DNA of 64,000 nt from Melitaea cinxia. Its lineage: Eukaryota; Arthropoda; Insecta; Lepidoptera; Nymphalidae. The stretch's first letter is position 1. Each line of letters starts with the position of its first letter. A program made the position numbers and the translations under genes. Location of the stretch: positions 17,728,766 to 17,792,765 of the forward strand of contig NC_059401.1 of NCBI RefSeq assembly GCF_905220565.1, given 5' to 3'. The notes below the pieces were generated by a model. That model had not been told where the DNA came from, did not search any database, and worked only from the letters and a program-made list of their open reading frames with translations. Below are positions 1 to 9,885 of this stretch, in pieces.

Positions 1-28
1 TTGTTTGTTTGCGAACAAACACAATTAT
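1..28 (-). repeat. End fragment of the GTTTGCTAGCAAAC repeat family
   Basis: The window opens inside the terminal part of a dispersed family found about a dozen times here. Its hallmark is a self-complementary core of the type GTTTGC-NN-GCAAAC next to AATTGTG. Here it reads TTTGCGAACAAACACAATTA, which is the minus orientation. The rest of the copy lies outside the window. Confidence 0.5.
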
Positions 29-730
29 CAGAAGTTTCACATCTACTGTGTGTGTGAATTGCAAACACATACTATTTTTATTTATCTTATACCCTATAAA
101 AAGCCTGTTTCATACAAATACAATGTCAAGAAACTGCGAAATCGCAAAAGCATTGTAAAGTTTATTTATAGGGCACTAGAGACGAGTCGTCTATACGCTT
201 CGCTTGAGGCAAATTACGTCATAACTCACGAACATATTTACACCGAAATATACTCCCACTGCTTGAATGGATGACTTTTTATATTATGATTACGTATTTA
301 CATAAGCAATATACGATATGACTCAAAGCGGCTCAGTTTATAAAACATTATTCAAAGTATGAAGTGTCGGAACGCGTCGTATTGTTATATTTTCATTAAA
401 ACTCACGACAAGCTGAAAAGTCTGGAAGTAAATGTTTTTCTAGTATTTTCACATAATTTTCAAACTGAAAAGAACAGTGATATCTTTGCATACGCTCTGT
501 ATATGCTATGTGATGCTTTGCATATGCGGGAAAGCATTGCCAGTGCATATCTCTCTACTGTTCAGAGAGCTTCCTAGCTTCATATAAAAAATTAATCTCA
601 AACTTTTTCATATCGGATAAGCTCATAATTTCAAGACTAAGAATTTTCGTTAAATGTTTATGATAAGAACTGGGACCGACATCTCTACGTACCACTTAAG
701 ACTTACAAGTACTACTGCTATTCACTCACT
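29..730. other. No recognisable gene or repeat
   Basis: AT-rich sequence. Short open frames of 60-90 codons occur (5-274, 359-577), but their peptides have no recognisable domain and are what random sequence would give. Confidence 0.5.
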
Positions 731-732
731 CA

Positions 733-975
733 CTTACTTCAGCCTAATACAGTCCACTGCTGGACATAGGCCTGCCAAAAGTGGCGTGAACTCATGTGTT
801 TTGCCCATAGTCACCACGCTGGACAGGCGGGTTAGTGACCGGCTGATATTACTACTTCCAATATTACCACTAAGTACTATTTAAGAACAACAAACAATAC
901 ACCAAGAGTGCAATATTTGGTGTGAACTTGTAGAGGCCTATGTCCAGCAGTGGACTGCGATAGGCTGAAGTGATA
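733..975. repeat. Composite of two opposed RTE-tailed SINE pieces
   Basis: Bases 735-842 are the antisense 3' part of the 330-bp RTE-tailed SINE (tail, then the ACTCATGTGTTTTGCCCAT and GTCACCACGCTGG segment). Bases 927-975 are a second copy of the 3' tail in the sense orientation, ending GCGATAGGCTGAAGTGAT. About 85 bp of unrelated sequence separates them, so the two tails form an inverted pair about 190 bp apart. Confidence 0.7.
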
Positions 976-1250
976 CATCAAAACGGTCGTCAACTTTATA
1001 GATATGACAAGTCAAACATCACGCTACGATTCAGTCGCAGAGCAATAGTCATAAATATCAATGTGAGAGACATCTACTGTAAAATTATGATACAAATATA
1101 TCCATTAACGCTTGATGATTAATAGTCGCTTCTACGAAGTTCCAACTTTGTCTCCGAGAAAAGTTCTTAGTTCCACAGCGCGTTAGGAAATAATGTTGAA
1201 ACACTGGCGAAATATGTAATTAAATCCCTATGTGTCATATTTTTATTTAA

Positions 1251-1515
1251 CACTAGCTGACACGGCGAACTTCGTATCGCCTAACACAAACTTTATCGTA
1301 TGGTATTAAAGTTCAAATTGACTTTTAAGTATTATCACAAATCTTTTGTATGGGAGTATAGAAAAGTGTTGTTTTTTTTTTAGAATTTTTCTCTCCGTAA
1401 GAACCATCCTCATACTTCAAGGAATATTTTAAAAAAAGAATTAGCGAAATCGGTCCAACCGTTCTCGAGTTTTGCGCTTAGCAACACATTCAGCGACTCA
1501 TTTTTATATTATAGA
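1251..1515 (+). repeat. Dispersed CTAGCTGACACGGCGAAC-type repeat
   Basis: Starts CTAGCTGACACGGCGAAC and ends with the phrase ATCGGTCCAACCGTTCTCGAG followed by TATATTATAGAT. I recognise this opening and closing wording from insect interspersed repeats, but I cannot assign an order. A diverged relative is at 42557-42765. Confidence 0.55.
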
Positions 1516-1861
1516 TGAATTTCTTTGGTTATATTATTTATTAGAGTTTATTTAGCTGGAAGTTGTTTTTTATGTATTATACGAGTGTCGTCAGAATTAC
1601 AATTAGGTTATAATGATTATAAGTATCAAGAGACAGATAGTGGATTGATCATTCTAATTAAATTAATAACACCACAGTTGTGGTAGGATAGCGTAATAAT
1701 TGTTTCCTGATATCAAAAAGGTGTCTTAACACTACTTGTACGTTGTCATACCCACGTAACGTTTTCATAACAGTAAGTAAATAATTATGAAACACTCAGA
1801 CTCGATAGTCCCCCACTAGAGTAAATCTCTGTCGAAAATCTGGATCCATACACAATATATG

Positions 1862-1995
1862 GCACACACACCCAGACTACGGCCTCCATTTATACGACCA
1901 GTAAAAATATTTGCCGTGAGCGGGAGTCGAACTCGCGATCTCCAACACAACAGTCAGTATGATCCATGTACCAACGGCATAGCGGTGCCGTAATT
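1862..1995 (-). repeat. tRNA-headed SINE fragment
   Basis: On the minus strand the sequence reads GCGAGTTCGACTCCCGCTC, a good RNA polymerase III B box (GTTCGANTC core), downstream of an A-box-like stretch. This matches the head of a tRNA-derived SINE. No cloverleaf with an acceptor stem is evident, so I do not call a tRNA gene. Confidence 0.5.
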
Positions 1996-2129
1996 GTATC
2001 ACAATGACGTGCCGTTGCCAATATATTGTGTGTGTATGCTTCATAAGAAGTCCTATAATATTTTTACCACGATTTCGTAGCAGTCCATTATTATGTGATT
2101 CTTGAAACAATATACCCACTAATTATACC

Positions 2130-3530
2130 TACCTATGCACTAAACTGCATATTATATACGTTGAAGTTTTAGAAATATCAAGCAAAAGTAAGCACTTATC
2201 GCGCGATCTACTTATTTTCATGGATATGAAACTAATAAAACAAGTTGCCTACAACAGTTGAATAACTCGTGCTAAGGATATTGAATATTCCAGTCCTCGG
2301 AAAACGTTAAAACTTTATTTAAACTTGTATTAACATGCTGAGTGCAGGAGACGACCTATTTCCTCATTAATATAACACAACTTACGACTTTCACAACAGA
2401 CCGGGTTATTTTGGTCGTGAGATTTTTGTTCGGTGCTCAAGGACTCAAATCAGAACCCAGCATCAAAGGTTTTTTCAAATTTATTAATTCCGTATTCGAT
2501 AAAACTAATTATCGCGAGGAAATCAACATTTGCTCGAGGAAATTCTAAAACAACAACAACGGACAAACTAATTCTTGTTTTTCTTATTCTATAAAGTCTT
2601 TGCCTAACTGTGGAACATTCAGACGCTTTATATTATTAAATTTATGATTAAAAAAAATCACATTTTCAAATTTATATTATATTATATGTCAAGTAGTAAT
2701 AATAATAATAAAAGTACATAAAATATGCTATTTTATAACTACTGTTCAGAATACTCAAAAGATTTGAACTTTAATATTTCGTTATCAAAAAAATCGTCCT
2801 TTTTTTAAATTTGAAACTAAACGAAATAAAAAATCCGTTTCTGTCGTTGTACCCAAAAATTACTTAATTGAAATGTTCGTTTAAAAATATATAAAGAGGT
2901 TCATTTCCTTGAGGATACGATCCCTTCCCAAGCGTAATCACTTTAAATGACCTCCCCTTCCAGAAGCAAAATTTAAAAAAAAAAATTGACGATAGAAAAA
3001 TTACCGAGGAAAAAGAAAAGATGATTGAACGTAAGCAGCTGAATCATATAAATTAATCAATGATTTTGTCGAGTCACCGTCGTTCATCTTACCGACGCGA
3101 GGTCTCGCCACAGTTTCAAGAGTATAAAGTAACTTAAGTAGTTTACTACAAAACTATTCTAAACTCAGTTACACTAACTTAACTACACAAATAAACTATG
3201 GTCTGAATTAGTTGAAGAATTAGCATAGTTAAACATTTCTTGAATAGTCATTTAATTCTTAAATAGTGTAACGGAAGACAATATAATATAGTTTTGACTG
3301 ACATCTGGCCCAGTGAAAGGCGTGCAATATCAGTGAAAGGCGTCGAAACGGATACACCAAATTTGTGGGAGCAGTTCTCGATTGGCAGTGTTGTCGAGAC
3401 GTTGAGATGAATTGTGTGAGATCTTCGTGGTGCATCCTGGGCAACAGGATTGGCAGTAGTGGTTGCGGGACTGTTGTCAATCACTATGCTGAAAACGAAT
3501 ACCATATCAGTTGACTTTGTGTGCTGTGAA
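2130..3530. other. Unassigned AT-rich stretch
   Basis: No repeat family or gene is recognised. The least AT-rich part (3290-3500) holds an 85-codon minus-strand frame (3248-3505) with a peptide beginning MVFVFSIVIDNSPATTT. It overlaps another open frame, has no known domain and is not supported as a gene. Confidence 0.4.
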
Positions 3531-3563
3531 ATAAATTTAAAATAACCAATAATAACTGTGTTA

Positions 3564-3707
3564 CCCCTTAATCACCTCTTACGACAGCCATTGGAAGAGA
3601 GGAGGTGGCTATATTCTTTACTGCCGTAACCACATAGCATTTTTGGAGCGAATTTGTGGAGACCTATGTCCAATAGTGGACTGTAATAGGCTGAAGTGAT
3701 GAGTGAT
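3564..3707. repeat. Head-to-tail-inverted RTE-tailed SINE composite
   Basis: Bases 3564-3632 are the antisense 5' head of the RTE-tailed SINE (CACCTCTTACGACAGCC, then GAGGTGGCTATATTC and the GTAACCACA end). Bases 3636-3707 are the sense 3' tail (TGTGGAGACCTATGTCC to GGCTGAAGTGATG). The body is missing and the two ends are joined in opposite orientations. Confidence 0.65.
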
Positions 3708-3719
3708 GAATAATATAAC

Positions 3720-4283
3720 AATTATAATCAAAATTTAGTCACCGAAATTAACAAAAGTAATCATCAGAGACATCTAAAAGAAAAATAAAACGTTCAAAAG
3801 AAAAATTCGTGAATGAATGAAAAATAAATTATTTAGTGTGAAGCCGGGAGCAGGTGTGAAAATGTTTCGAAGAAAGTTCACCTCGGAACTTCGCGAAGAC
3901 GATAATTAATCATTCCCCGTTAATGGATAGACTTATACAATACATTATATTTTACGTGACCGACCATTAACGAGGTGATTTGATTAATATCTTTCAATAA
4001 TTGTCAAATGAAGGCGACGTACGAAAGTATAACTGTAAGTATTAATCTTACGTACCCTCCAGTCTATACCAACAAGTTGTGAAAATTTACACAAACTAAC
4101 TTTGCAAAACTAACTTTTCTTTGACTGTTATTCAACTTGAATCCCGTAAATTCTATTCTATAATATAGTTATTTAAATACTTGTAATTTAAAATACGGAA
4201 CCAAATGTTCCGTTTTGTAATAAAATAATCTTTAAAATTAGGTACTTCTATGTCGTAAATTTAATGGTATATTATTGTCAATT
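3720..4283. other. No recognisable gene; ends at a (TAA)n tract
   Basis: AT-rich DNA with no recognised family. It terminates in a short TAA microsatellite (about 4284-4298), which marks the left border of the R4-like elements. Confidence 0.5.
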
Positions 4284-4298
4284 TAATAATAATAATAA
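4284..4298 (+). repeat. (TAA)n tract at left border of R4-like element
   Basis: Four to five TAA units immediately precede the open coding frame of the first R4-like element. Matching TAA tracts follow the 3' ends of both copies (6679-6690 and 9445-9462), as expected for elements that insert in TAA repeats. Confidence 0.7.
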
Positions 4299-6551
4299 GA
4301 ACAAATTAAAATAAATTCAGAAGATATAAGTTATGCAATCCGTTCAACGTCGAATTGGAAATGTCCTGGACTGGACGGATTGCATAACTTTTGGCTTAAA
4401 TGGTTTCACAGTTCGCACCCCATCCTGGCATCACAATTTCAAAATGCAATTTCAACTAATACTTTACCAAAATTTATGACGACTGGTACCACATTCCTGT
4501 TATACAAATCGGGATGTACCGCTGATCCTAAAAACTACCGCCCTATAACTTGCTTACCCATCATCTATAAGCTACTTACATCTGTTCTCGTCACAAAAAT
4601 TACAAAACATATTACTACAAATAATATTTTGGCTACGACTCAGAACGGATGTAAGTCTGGTAGTCGCGGTACCAAGGAACTTCTCCTCATAGACATGACC
4701 ATATGCCAACAGGTACGTCGAAACCGGAAAAATCTGGCTGCCGCTTGGATTGACTACAAGAAAGCGTATGATTCAGTGCCTCATACATGGCTTATGAAAG
4801 TAATGGAGCTATACAAAATTGATACTGCTTTGTGCTCTTTTCTGAGTACGTGTATGAGACAGTGGAACACTTTTTTACGTCATCCGGGTGCGGTTGATGT
4901 TTCAGGATCGACTGAACCGATAAGGATTATGCGGGGTATTTTTCAAGGTGATAGTTTGAGTCCATTGTGGTTTTGTCTAACCTTGAACCCTTTAAGCACT
5001 TTATTAGAGGATTCAAGGTTGGGCTTTCACCTTCGTAGAGGAAGCAAAGCAATCTCTCATCTACTTTATATGGATGATTTGAAGCTTTTCGCATCCAAAC
5101 TACCAGACTTATACAAGTTGTTAAAAATAACAGAAACCTTTAGCACTTGTATAAGAATGGAGTTTGGTGTGGATAAATGCGCTGTCATCCATGTAGAAAG
5201 AGGTAGAACTGTATCATCACAAAATTTAAAACTTAACAACTCTTTGTCTTTTAGATCTCTCAACGAAGGTGAAACCTATAAATATCTCGGAATGTCAGAG
5301 GCATTGGGCATTGATGACGGAGCCATGAAACAACTGGTAAAGGAACGATTCTTTGGCCGGCTGAAGAAAGTTCTCAATAGCTTTCTTTCGGGCGGTAACA
5401 AGGTACGTGCCTTTAACAGTTGGGTTATGCCCTTAATCGTCTATACCTTTGGCATTTTGAGATGGACTCAAACGGAATTAGATACCCTTGATCGCCAAGT
5501 CCGTAAACTGTTAACAGCGTACCGAATACACCATCCTCGATCGTCTGTGATGAGATTATACATCCCACGAAAATGTGGGGGTCGTGGCTTTTTAAACGCT
5601 AAAAATCTCCACAATCGTGAGGTGTGTAATCTCAGAGAGTATTTTTTAAATATGAAAAACGATATGCACATGGACGTTGTTGCAGTTGATAGGGGCTTTA
5701 CTCCGCTGTCCTTAGGCAAAGAGAAATGGCGTAAGCCTATAGTAATGCGTACCGTTGACCGCGTGGCCGTATGGAAGAGCAAGGAATTACATGGCCGGTT
5801 CTACAAAGTTCTGACAGACCCAGATGTAGACCAGCCCAGCTCTATATCCTGGTTACAACACGGGAACCTCTTCGGAGAAACCGAAGGTTTTGTCTGTGCA
5901 ATTATGGACGAAGTTATTAAGACGAATAACTACCGGAAACATATCATGAAAGACGGAACTCCAGACATATGCCGAGCTTGCCATAAGCCTGGAGAATCCA
6001 TTAGACATGTTGTTTCCGGTTGTAGTCATCTTGCTAACGGTGAGTACTTGTACAGACATAACCAAGTAGCCAGGATTATACACCAACAACTTGCTATTCG
6101 TTACGGCCTCGTTGAAAATGAGTTGCCTTATTATAGGTATAGCCCAATGCCATTTCTTGAGAATGGTCGTGCATTGCTCTACTGGGATCGATCTATTGTC
6201 ACTGACAGGTTTATTGCAGCCAATAAACCTGATATAGTGCTAGTAGACCGATCAGCGCGCCGAGCAATTATTGTTGACATTACAGTTCCACATGACGATA
6301 ATCTCGTAAAGGCCGAAAAAGAAAAATTAAGTAAATATTTAGACCTTGCCCACGAGATTACCGGCATGTGGAATGTAGACTCAACAATAATTGTTCCTAT
6401 TGTTGTATCGGTTAATGGTCTATTAGCGAAGAGTTTCGACCAACACCTTAAGAAACTCTCACTTGACTGTTGGATCAAGGGTCGGATTCAAAAGGCAGTG
6501 TTGCTTGAAACGGCCCGCATTGTGAGGAGGTTCCTCAGCCTGGAACCTTAA
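4299..6551 (+). CDS. Reverse transcriptase with restriction-like endonuclease, R4/Dong-like
   Basis: The open frame runs from 4299 (just after an in-frame TAA) to the stop at 6551. Counting from the TTG at 4380 (residue 1), reverse transcriptase motifs are NYRPI (52-56), IDYKKAYDSVPH (124-135), GIFQGDSLSP (186-195) and the catalytic YMDD (230-233). Further on come a zinc-knuckle-like C-x2-C...H...C (C531, C534, H543, C548) and a PD-(D/E)xK-type endonuclease signature: KPD at 616-618 with IVDITVP at 631-637. That order is typical of the R2/R4 group, which nicks DNA and reverse transcribes its own RNA at the nick. There is no internal stop. The true start is missing because the copy is 5' truncated, and upstream codons still read as coding (SNWKCPGLDG). 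Family placement to the Dong/R4 side rests on wording of the RT and on the TAA borders. Confidence 0.85.
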   Translation, partial: EQIKINSEDISYAIRSTSNWKCPGLDGLHNFWLKWFHSSHPILASQFQNAISTNTLPKFMTTGTTFLLYKSGCTADPKNYRPITCLPIIYKLLTSVLVTKITKHITTNNILATTQNGCKSGSRGTKELLLIDMTICQQVRRNRKNLAAAWIDYKKAYDSVPHTWLMKVMELYKIDTALCSFLSTCMRQWNTFLRHPGAVDVSGSTEPIRIMRGIFQGDSLSPLWFCLTLNPLSTLLEDSRLGFHLRRGSKAISHLLYMDDLKLFASKLPDLYKLLKITETFSTCIRMEFGVDKCAVIHVERGRTVSSQNLKLNNSLSFRSLNEGETYKYLGMSEALGIDDGAMKQLVKERFFGRLKKVLNSFLSGGNKVRAFNSWVMPLIVYTFGILRWTQTELDTLDRQVRKLLTAYRIHHPRSSVMRLYIPRKCGGRGFLNAKNLHNREVCNLREYFLNMKNDMHMDVVAVDRGFTPLSLGKEKWRKPIVMRTVDRVAVWKSKELHGRFYKVLTDPDVDQPSSISWLQHGNLFGETEGFVCAIMDEVIKTNNYRKHIMKDGTPDICRACHKPGESIRHVVSGCSHLANGEYLYRHNQVARIIHQQLAIRYGLVENELPYYRYSPMPFLENGRALLYWDRSIVTDRFIAANKPDIVLVDRSARRAIIVDITVPHDDNLVKAEKEKLSKYLDLAHEITGMWNVDSTIIVPIVVSVNGLLAKSFDQHLKKLSLDCWIKGRIQKAVLLETARIVRRFLSLEP
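4328..4390 (+). repeat. 16-bp perfect inverted repeat near the 5' border of copy 1
   Basis: AAGTTATGCAATCCGT (4328-4343) is the exact reverse complement of ACGGATTGCATAACTT (4375-4390), with a 31-base loop. Both arms lie within the open RT frame (residues SYAIR and GLHNF). Confidence 0.8.
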
Positions 6552-6554
6552 CTA

Positions 6555-6584
6555 CCGGTGGCCTGGGCCTCAACCTGCCATCGG
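6555..6584 (+). other. 3' UTR hairpin of R4-like copy 1
   Basis: CCGGTGG (6555-6561) can pair with CCATCGG (6578-6584), with one G-T/mismatch position, just after the stop codon. The equivalent in copy 2 (9324-9353) is a perfect CCGGTGG/CCACCGG stem. Confidence 0.55.
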
Positions 6585-6751
6585 AGGACTACTATTTTTA
6601 TATTTTTAAATATTTTTATTTGTCTTTTTTATAAATATATTTAAAAATGTAATCATAAGAAAATATATTGAATAAAAGAAATAATAATAAATACAATAAT
6701 ATGAAAATACAATTAAAATATCACAAAAATGACTAATAATAAGAAGATAAA

Positions 6752-7765
6752 ATGAATAAAGCCAGAGGACGACGCGCACAAAAAAGACCAAAGGTTCCAT
6801 CGAGCTCCGAAACACAGTCGTCAATGACAGATGACGAATATCAAACACCGCCGTCCACCGCGGAATCGGATGCTAACGATGCTGACTCATCTACGAGACC
6901 ATCTAACCGTCGACGAGTCATACGCCCGCCACCAGCTTGCTTGGAGGTTCAGGGACAATGCGCTCCCACAAGAAATCCCGCTGCCGGTGGTGCTGTGCGC
7001 CGCACGAGATGGACTCAAAAAATGAATGAGAGTGTCATGCGAGCGTACTATGAGGCGACAGGTGGGGGAATTAACCTCACTGCGTATCGTTCAACGATGC
7101 TGTCTCTGTTTCAGGCGCTTGAACCAACCGTCACTGTAACCGCACAACGACTATCGGATCAAGTACGAGCCATTCAGCGTTGTCACCTCCTGGATGAATC
7201 AGTACTTGAGCGGCTGCGTACAAATTTACCACAACTTAATACTGTTAGTCACATTCGTGATATACAAACATCACAAAAAGAGCAAAGAGAGGTAATAAAT
7301 TTTAATATAAATCATACATCTCCTAACAGTGTTGATTTGTCGGTAAACGAACAGGATAATGAGCCTATGAGGAGACCTTTGGAGGATGCTATTTTGAAAT
7401 ATAGATCCTTGCCACCAAATATTAGGCCAAAGCTACCTCGTTTGCCTATTCACAGACGTAATTTGGCTTTAGTAAGTGTTATGGATAAAATTTTACAACA
7501 ATATTTAGGCAGCACTCAAAATTTATCCGATACTCACTCACTTCTGTACTGTGGAGCTGCAGCTGTTTGTAATGTAGCTAATGTGAAGTTTAAATCAAAT
7601 AAAATTACTTTACCATCCCATACAGCTCCAGCTTGGCAGGCCAGAATTGAAAAACGAATAAATTTAACAAGAACACTAATAGCCAAATTAACATGTTTCA
7701 GGGCAGGTAACAGGCGTCCAAAAATCATGCGGTTTGTACACCAGGCTTTTGTGGGTACCCTTTAA
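6752..7765 (+). CDS. N-terminal region of R4-like element protein (337 aa)
   Basis: The frame starts at an ATG 60 bp after the preceding TAA tract. Residues 1-80 are basic and S/T/P-rich, as in an unstructured N terminus. Residues 85-150 (RRTRWTQKMNESVMRAYY to VTAQRLSDQVRAIQR) resemble the Myb-like DNA-binding region I know from N termini of Dong/R4-type proteins. Residues 195-330 look like the normal linker leading into the RT. The frame stops at 7765, two bases past a deletion junction, so the C terminus is an artefact of that deletion and the RT continues in another frame. Confidence 0.75.
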   Translation: MNKARGRRAQKRPKVPSSSETQSSMTDDEYQTPPSTAESDANDADSSTRPSNRRRVIRPPPACLEVQGQCAPTRNPAAGGAVRRTRWTQKMNESVMRAYYEATGGGINLTAYRSTMLSLFQALEPTVTVTAQRLSDQVRAIQRCHLLDESVLERLRTNLPQLNTVSHIRDIQTSQKEQREVINFNINHTSPNSVDLSVNEQDNEPMRRPLEDAILKYRSLPPNIRPKLPRLPIHRRNLALVSVMDKILQQYLGSTQNLSDTHSLLYCGAAAVCNVANVKFKSNKITLPSHTAPAWQARIEKRINLTRTLIAKLTCFRAGNRRPKIMRFVHQAFVGTL

Positions 7766-9320
7766 CCCTTTAAGCACTTTATTAGAGGATTCAAGGTTGG
7801 CCTTTCACCTTCGTAGAGGAAGCAAAGCAATCTCTCACCTACTTTATATGGATGATTTGAAGCTTTTCGCATCCAAACTACCAGACTTATACAAGTTGTT
7901 AAAAATAACAGAAACCTTTAGCGCTTGTATAAGAATGGAGTTTGGTGTGGATAAATGCGCTGTCATCCATGTAGAAAGAGGTAGAACTGTATCATCACAA
8001 AATTTAAAACTTAACAACTCTTTGTCTTTTAGATCTCTCAACGAAGGTGAAACCTATAAATATCTCGGAATGTCAGAGGCATTGGGCTTTGATGAAGGAG
8101 CCATGAAACAACTGGTAAAGGAACGATTCTTTGGCCGGCTGAAGAAAGTTCTCAATAGCTTTCTTTCGGGCGGTAACAAGGTGCGTGCCTTTAACAGTTG
8201 GGTTATGCCCTTAATCGTCTATACCTTTGGCATTTTGAGATGGACTCAAACGGAATTAGATACCCTTGATCGCCAAGTCCGTAAACTGTTAACAGCGTAC
8301 CGAATACACCATCCTCGATCGTCTGTGATGAGATTATACATCCCACGAAAATGTGGGGGTCGTGGCTTTTTAAACGCTAAAAATCCCCACAATCGTGAGG
8401 TGTATAATCTCAGAGAGTACTTTTTAAATATGAAGAGCGATATGCACATGGACGTTGTTGCAGTTGATAGGGGCTTTACTCCGCTGTCCTTAGGCAAAGA
8501 GAAATGGCGTAAGCCTATAATAATGCGTATCGTTGACCGCGTGGCCGTATGGAAGAGCAAGGAATTACATGGCCGGTTCTACAAAGTTCTGACAGACCCA
8601 GATGTAGACCAGCCTAGCTCTATATCCTGGTTACAACACGGGAACCTCTTCGGAGAAACCGAAGGTTTTGTCTGTGCAATTATGGACGAAGTTATTAAGA
8701 CGAATAACTACCGGAAACATATCATGAAAGATGGAACTCCAGACATATGCCGAGCTTGCCATAAGCCTGGAGAATCCATTAGACATATTGTTTCTGGTTG
8801 TAGTCATCTTGCTAACGGTGAGTACTTGCACAGACATAACCAAGTAGCCAGGATTATACACCAACAACTTGCTATTCGATACGGCCTCGTTGAAAATGAG
8901 TTGCCTTATTATAGGTATAACCCAACGCCATTTCTTGAGAATGGTCGTGCATTGCTCTACTGGGATCGATCTATTGCCACTGACAGGTTTATTGCAGCCA
9001 ATAAACCTGATATAGTGCTAGTAGACCGATTAGCGCGCCGAGCAATTATTGTTGACATTACAGTTCCACATGACGATAAATCCGAAAAAGAAAAATTAAG
9101 TAAATATTTTGACCTTACCCACGAGATTACCGGCATGTGGAATGTAGACTCAACAATAATTGTTCCTATTGTTGTATCGGTTAATGGTTTATTAGCGAAG
9201 AGTTTCGACCAACACCTTAAGAAACTCTCACTTGACTGTTGGATCAAGGGTCGGATTCAAAAGGCAGTGTTGCTTGAAACGGCCCGCATTGTGAGGAGGT
9301 TCCTCAGCCTGGAACCTTAA
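7764..9320 (+). pseudogene. C-terminal RT/endonuclease remnant of R4-like copy 2
   Basis: The open frame (7734-9320; element-derived from 7764) begins at NPLSTLLEDSRL. It carries YMDD (residues 38-41 of the frame), the Cys/His cluster (CRACH...RHIVSGC) and the KPDIVLVD...IIVDITVP endonuclease signature. It lacks the NYRPI, IDYKKAYDS and GDSLSP motifs that precede YMDD in copy 1, and it is in a different frame from the N-terminal ORF upstream. It therefore cannot give a working polymerase. Compared with copy 1, three residues (about NLVKAEKE) are lost in frame. Confidence 0.8.
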
Positions 9321-9448
9321 CTACCGGTGGCCTGGGCCTCAACCTACCACCGGAGGACTACTATTTTTATATTTTTAAATATTTTTATTTGTCTTTTTTA
9401 TAAATATATTTAAAAATGTAATCATAAGAAAATATATTGAATAAAAGA

Positions 9449-9885
9449 AATAATAATAATAATAAACATTTATTCATACTCACACACATACATCGATATA
9501 CAGTAAAAACAAAAAAATAGAAATCACAACATAACAATTCTATTACAATATAACTGTATAGATATTATGACAAATAGCTAAATTGGAAACAATGAACACA
9601 ATATACAACCGAAATAAAAGACAATGAAATTAAAAACAATAATAACAGGTAAAACTACCCACATAAAATCAACAATAACAATTAAAAAAAGAAAAAAAAA
9701 TAATGAAAAATAAGCAAAATGTATATAAAAAAAGAAAGAAAGCGGTAACCTGTATAGCGATGGACTGATGGGAGCATTGAAATGGATGACGTTCGGCATT
9801 TGTTGGAGAATCAAGACTCCAGCGCCGATTTTCAGCGTCACCCGTATACAATAACGATCGATCAAAACTCGCGTTAAGGAACATA
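9449..9885 (-). repeat. Antisense LINE 3' end with (TTA)n tail
   Basis: Read on the minus strand, a short possible coding end (around residues TGDAENRRWSLDSPTNAERH, near 9780-9880) is followed by a long T/A-rich 3' UTR. The sequence then reads CTGTATATCGATGTATGTGT, AATAAATG and a TTA tract. A related end lies at 10346-10495. The TAA tract is shared with the 3' border of R4-like copy 2. I cannot name the LINE clade. Confidence 0.5.

Larger units (their letters stand above)
4299..6690 (+). mobile_element. R2/R4 (Dong)-like non-LTR retrotransposon, copy 1 (5' truncated)
   Basis: The element begins directly after a TAA tract, in frame within the reverse transcriptase region. It runs through one long ORF and a 3' UTR of about 140 bp, and ends in ATTGAATAAAAGAAATAATAATAA. 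The 3' UTR holds a short inverted repeat (6555-6561 with 6578-6584). A second copy follows at once, head to tail. The 3' UTRs of the two copies differ at only a few positions, which suggests recent origin. Dong-type elements are known to insert in TAA repeats, and the borders here agree. Only the 5' part, including the N-terminal DNA-binding region, is missing. Confidence 0.85.
6691..9462 (+). mobile_element. R2/R4 (Dong)-like non-LTR retrotransposon, copy 2 (internally deleted)
   Basis: This copy follows copy 1 head to tail across a short TAA tract. It retains a 5' leader, an N-terminal ORF (6752-7765), the C-terminal part of the RT with the endonuclease, and a 3' UTR ending in (TAA)n at 9445-9462. 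The central region with the first RT motifs is absent: sequence shared with copy 1 resumes at 7764, matching 4986. The downstream part is nearly identical to copy 1, with one 9-bp in-frame deletion near 9078. It is a defective element. Confidence 0.85.

Noticed and set aside
3248..3505. 85-codon minus-strand ORF
   Set aside because: No domain, overlapped by another open frame of similar length, and no conserved context.
5066..6478. Minus-strand ORFs within the R4-like element (repeated at 7844-9247)
   Set aside because: Shadows of the sense reverse transcriptase frame; they recur in both copies only because the copies are nearly identical.
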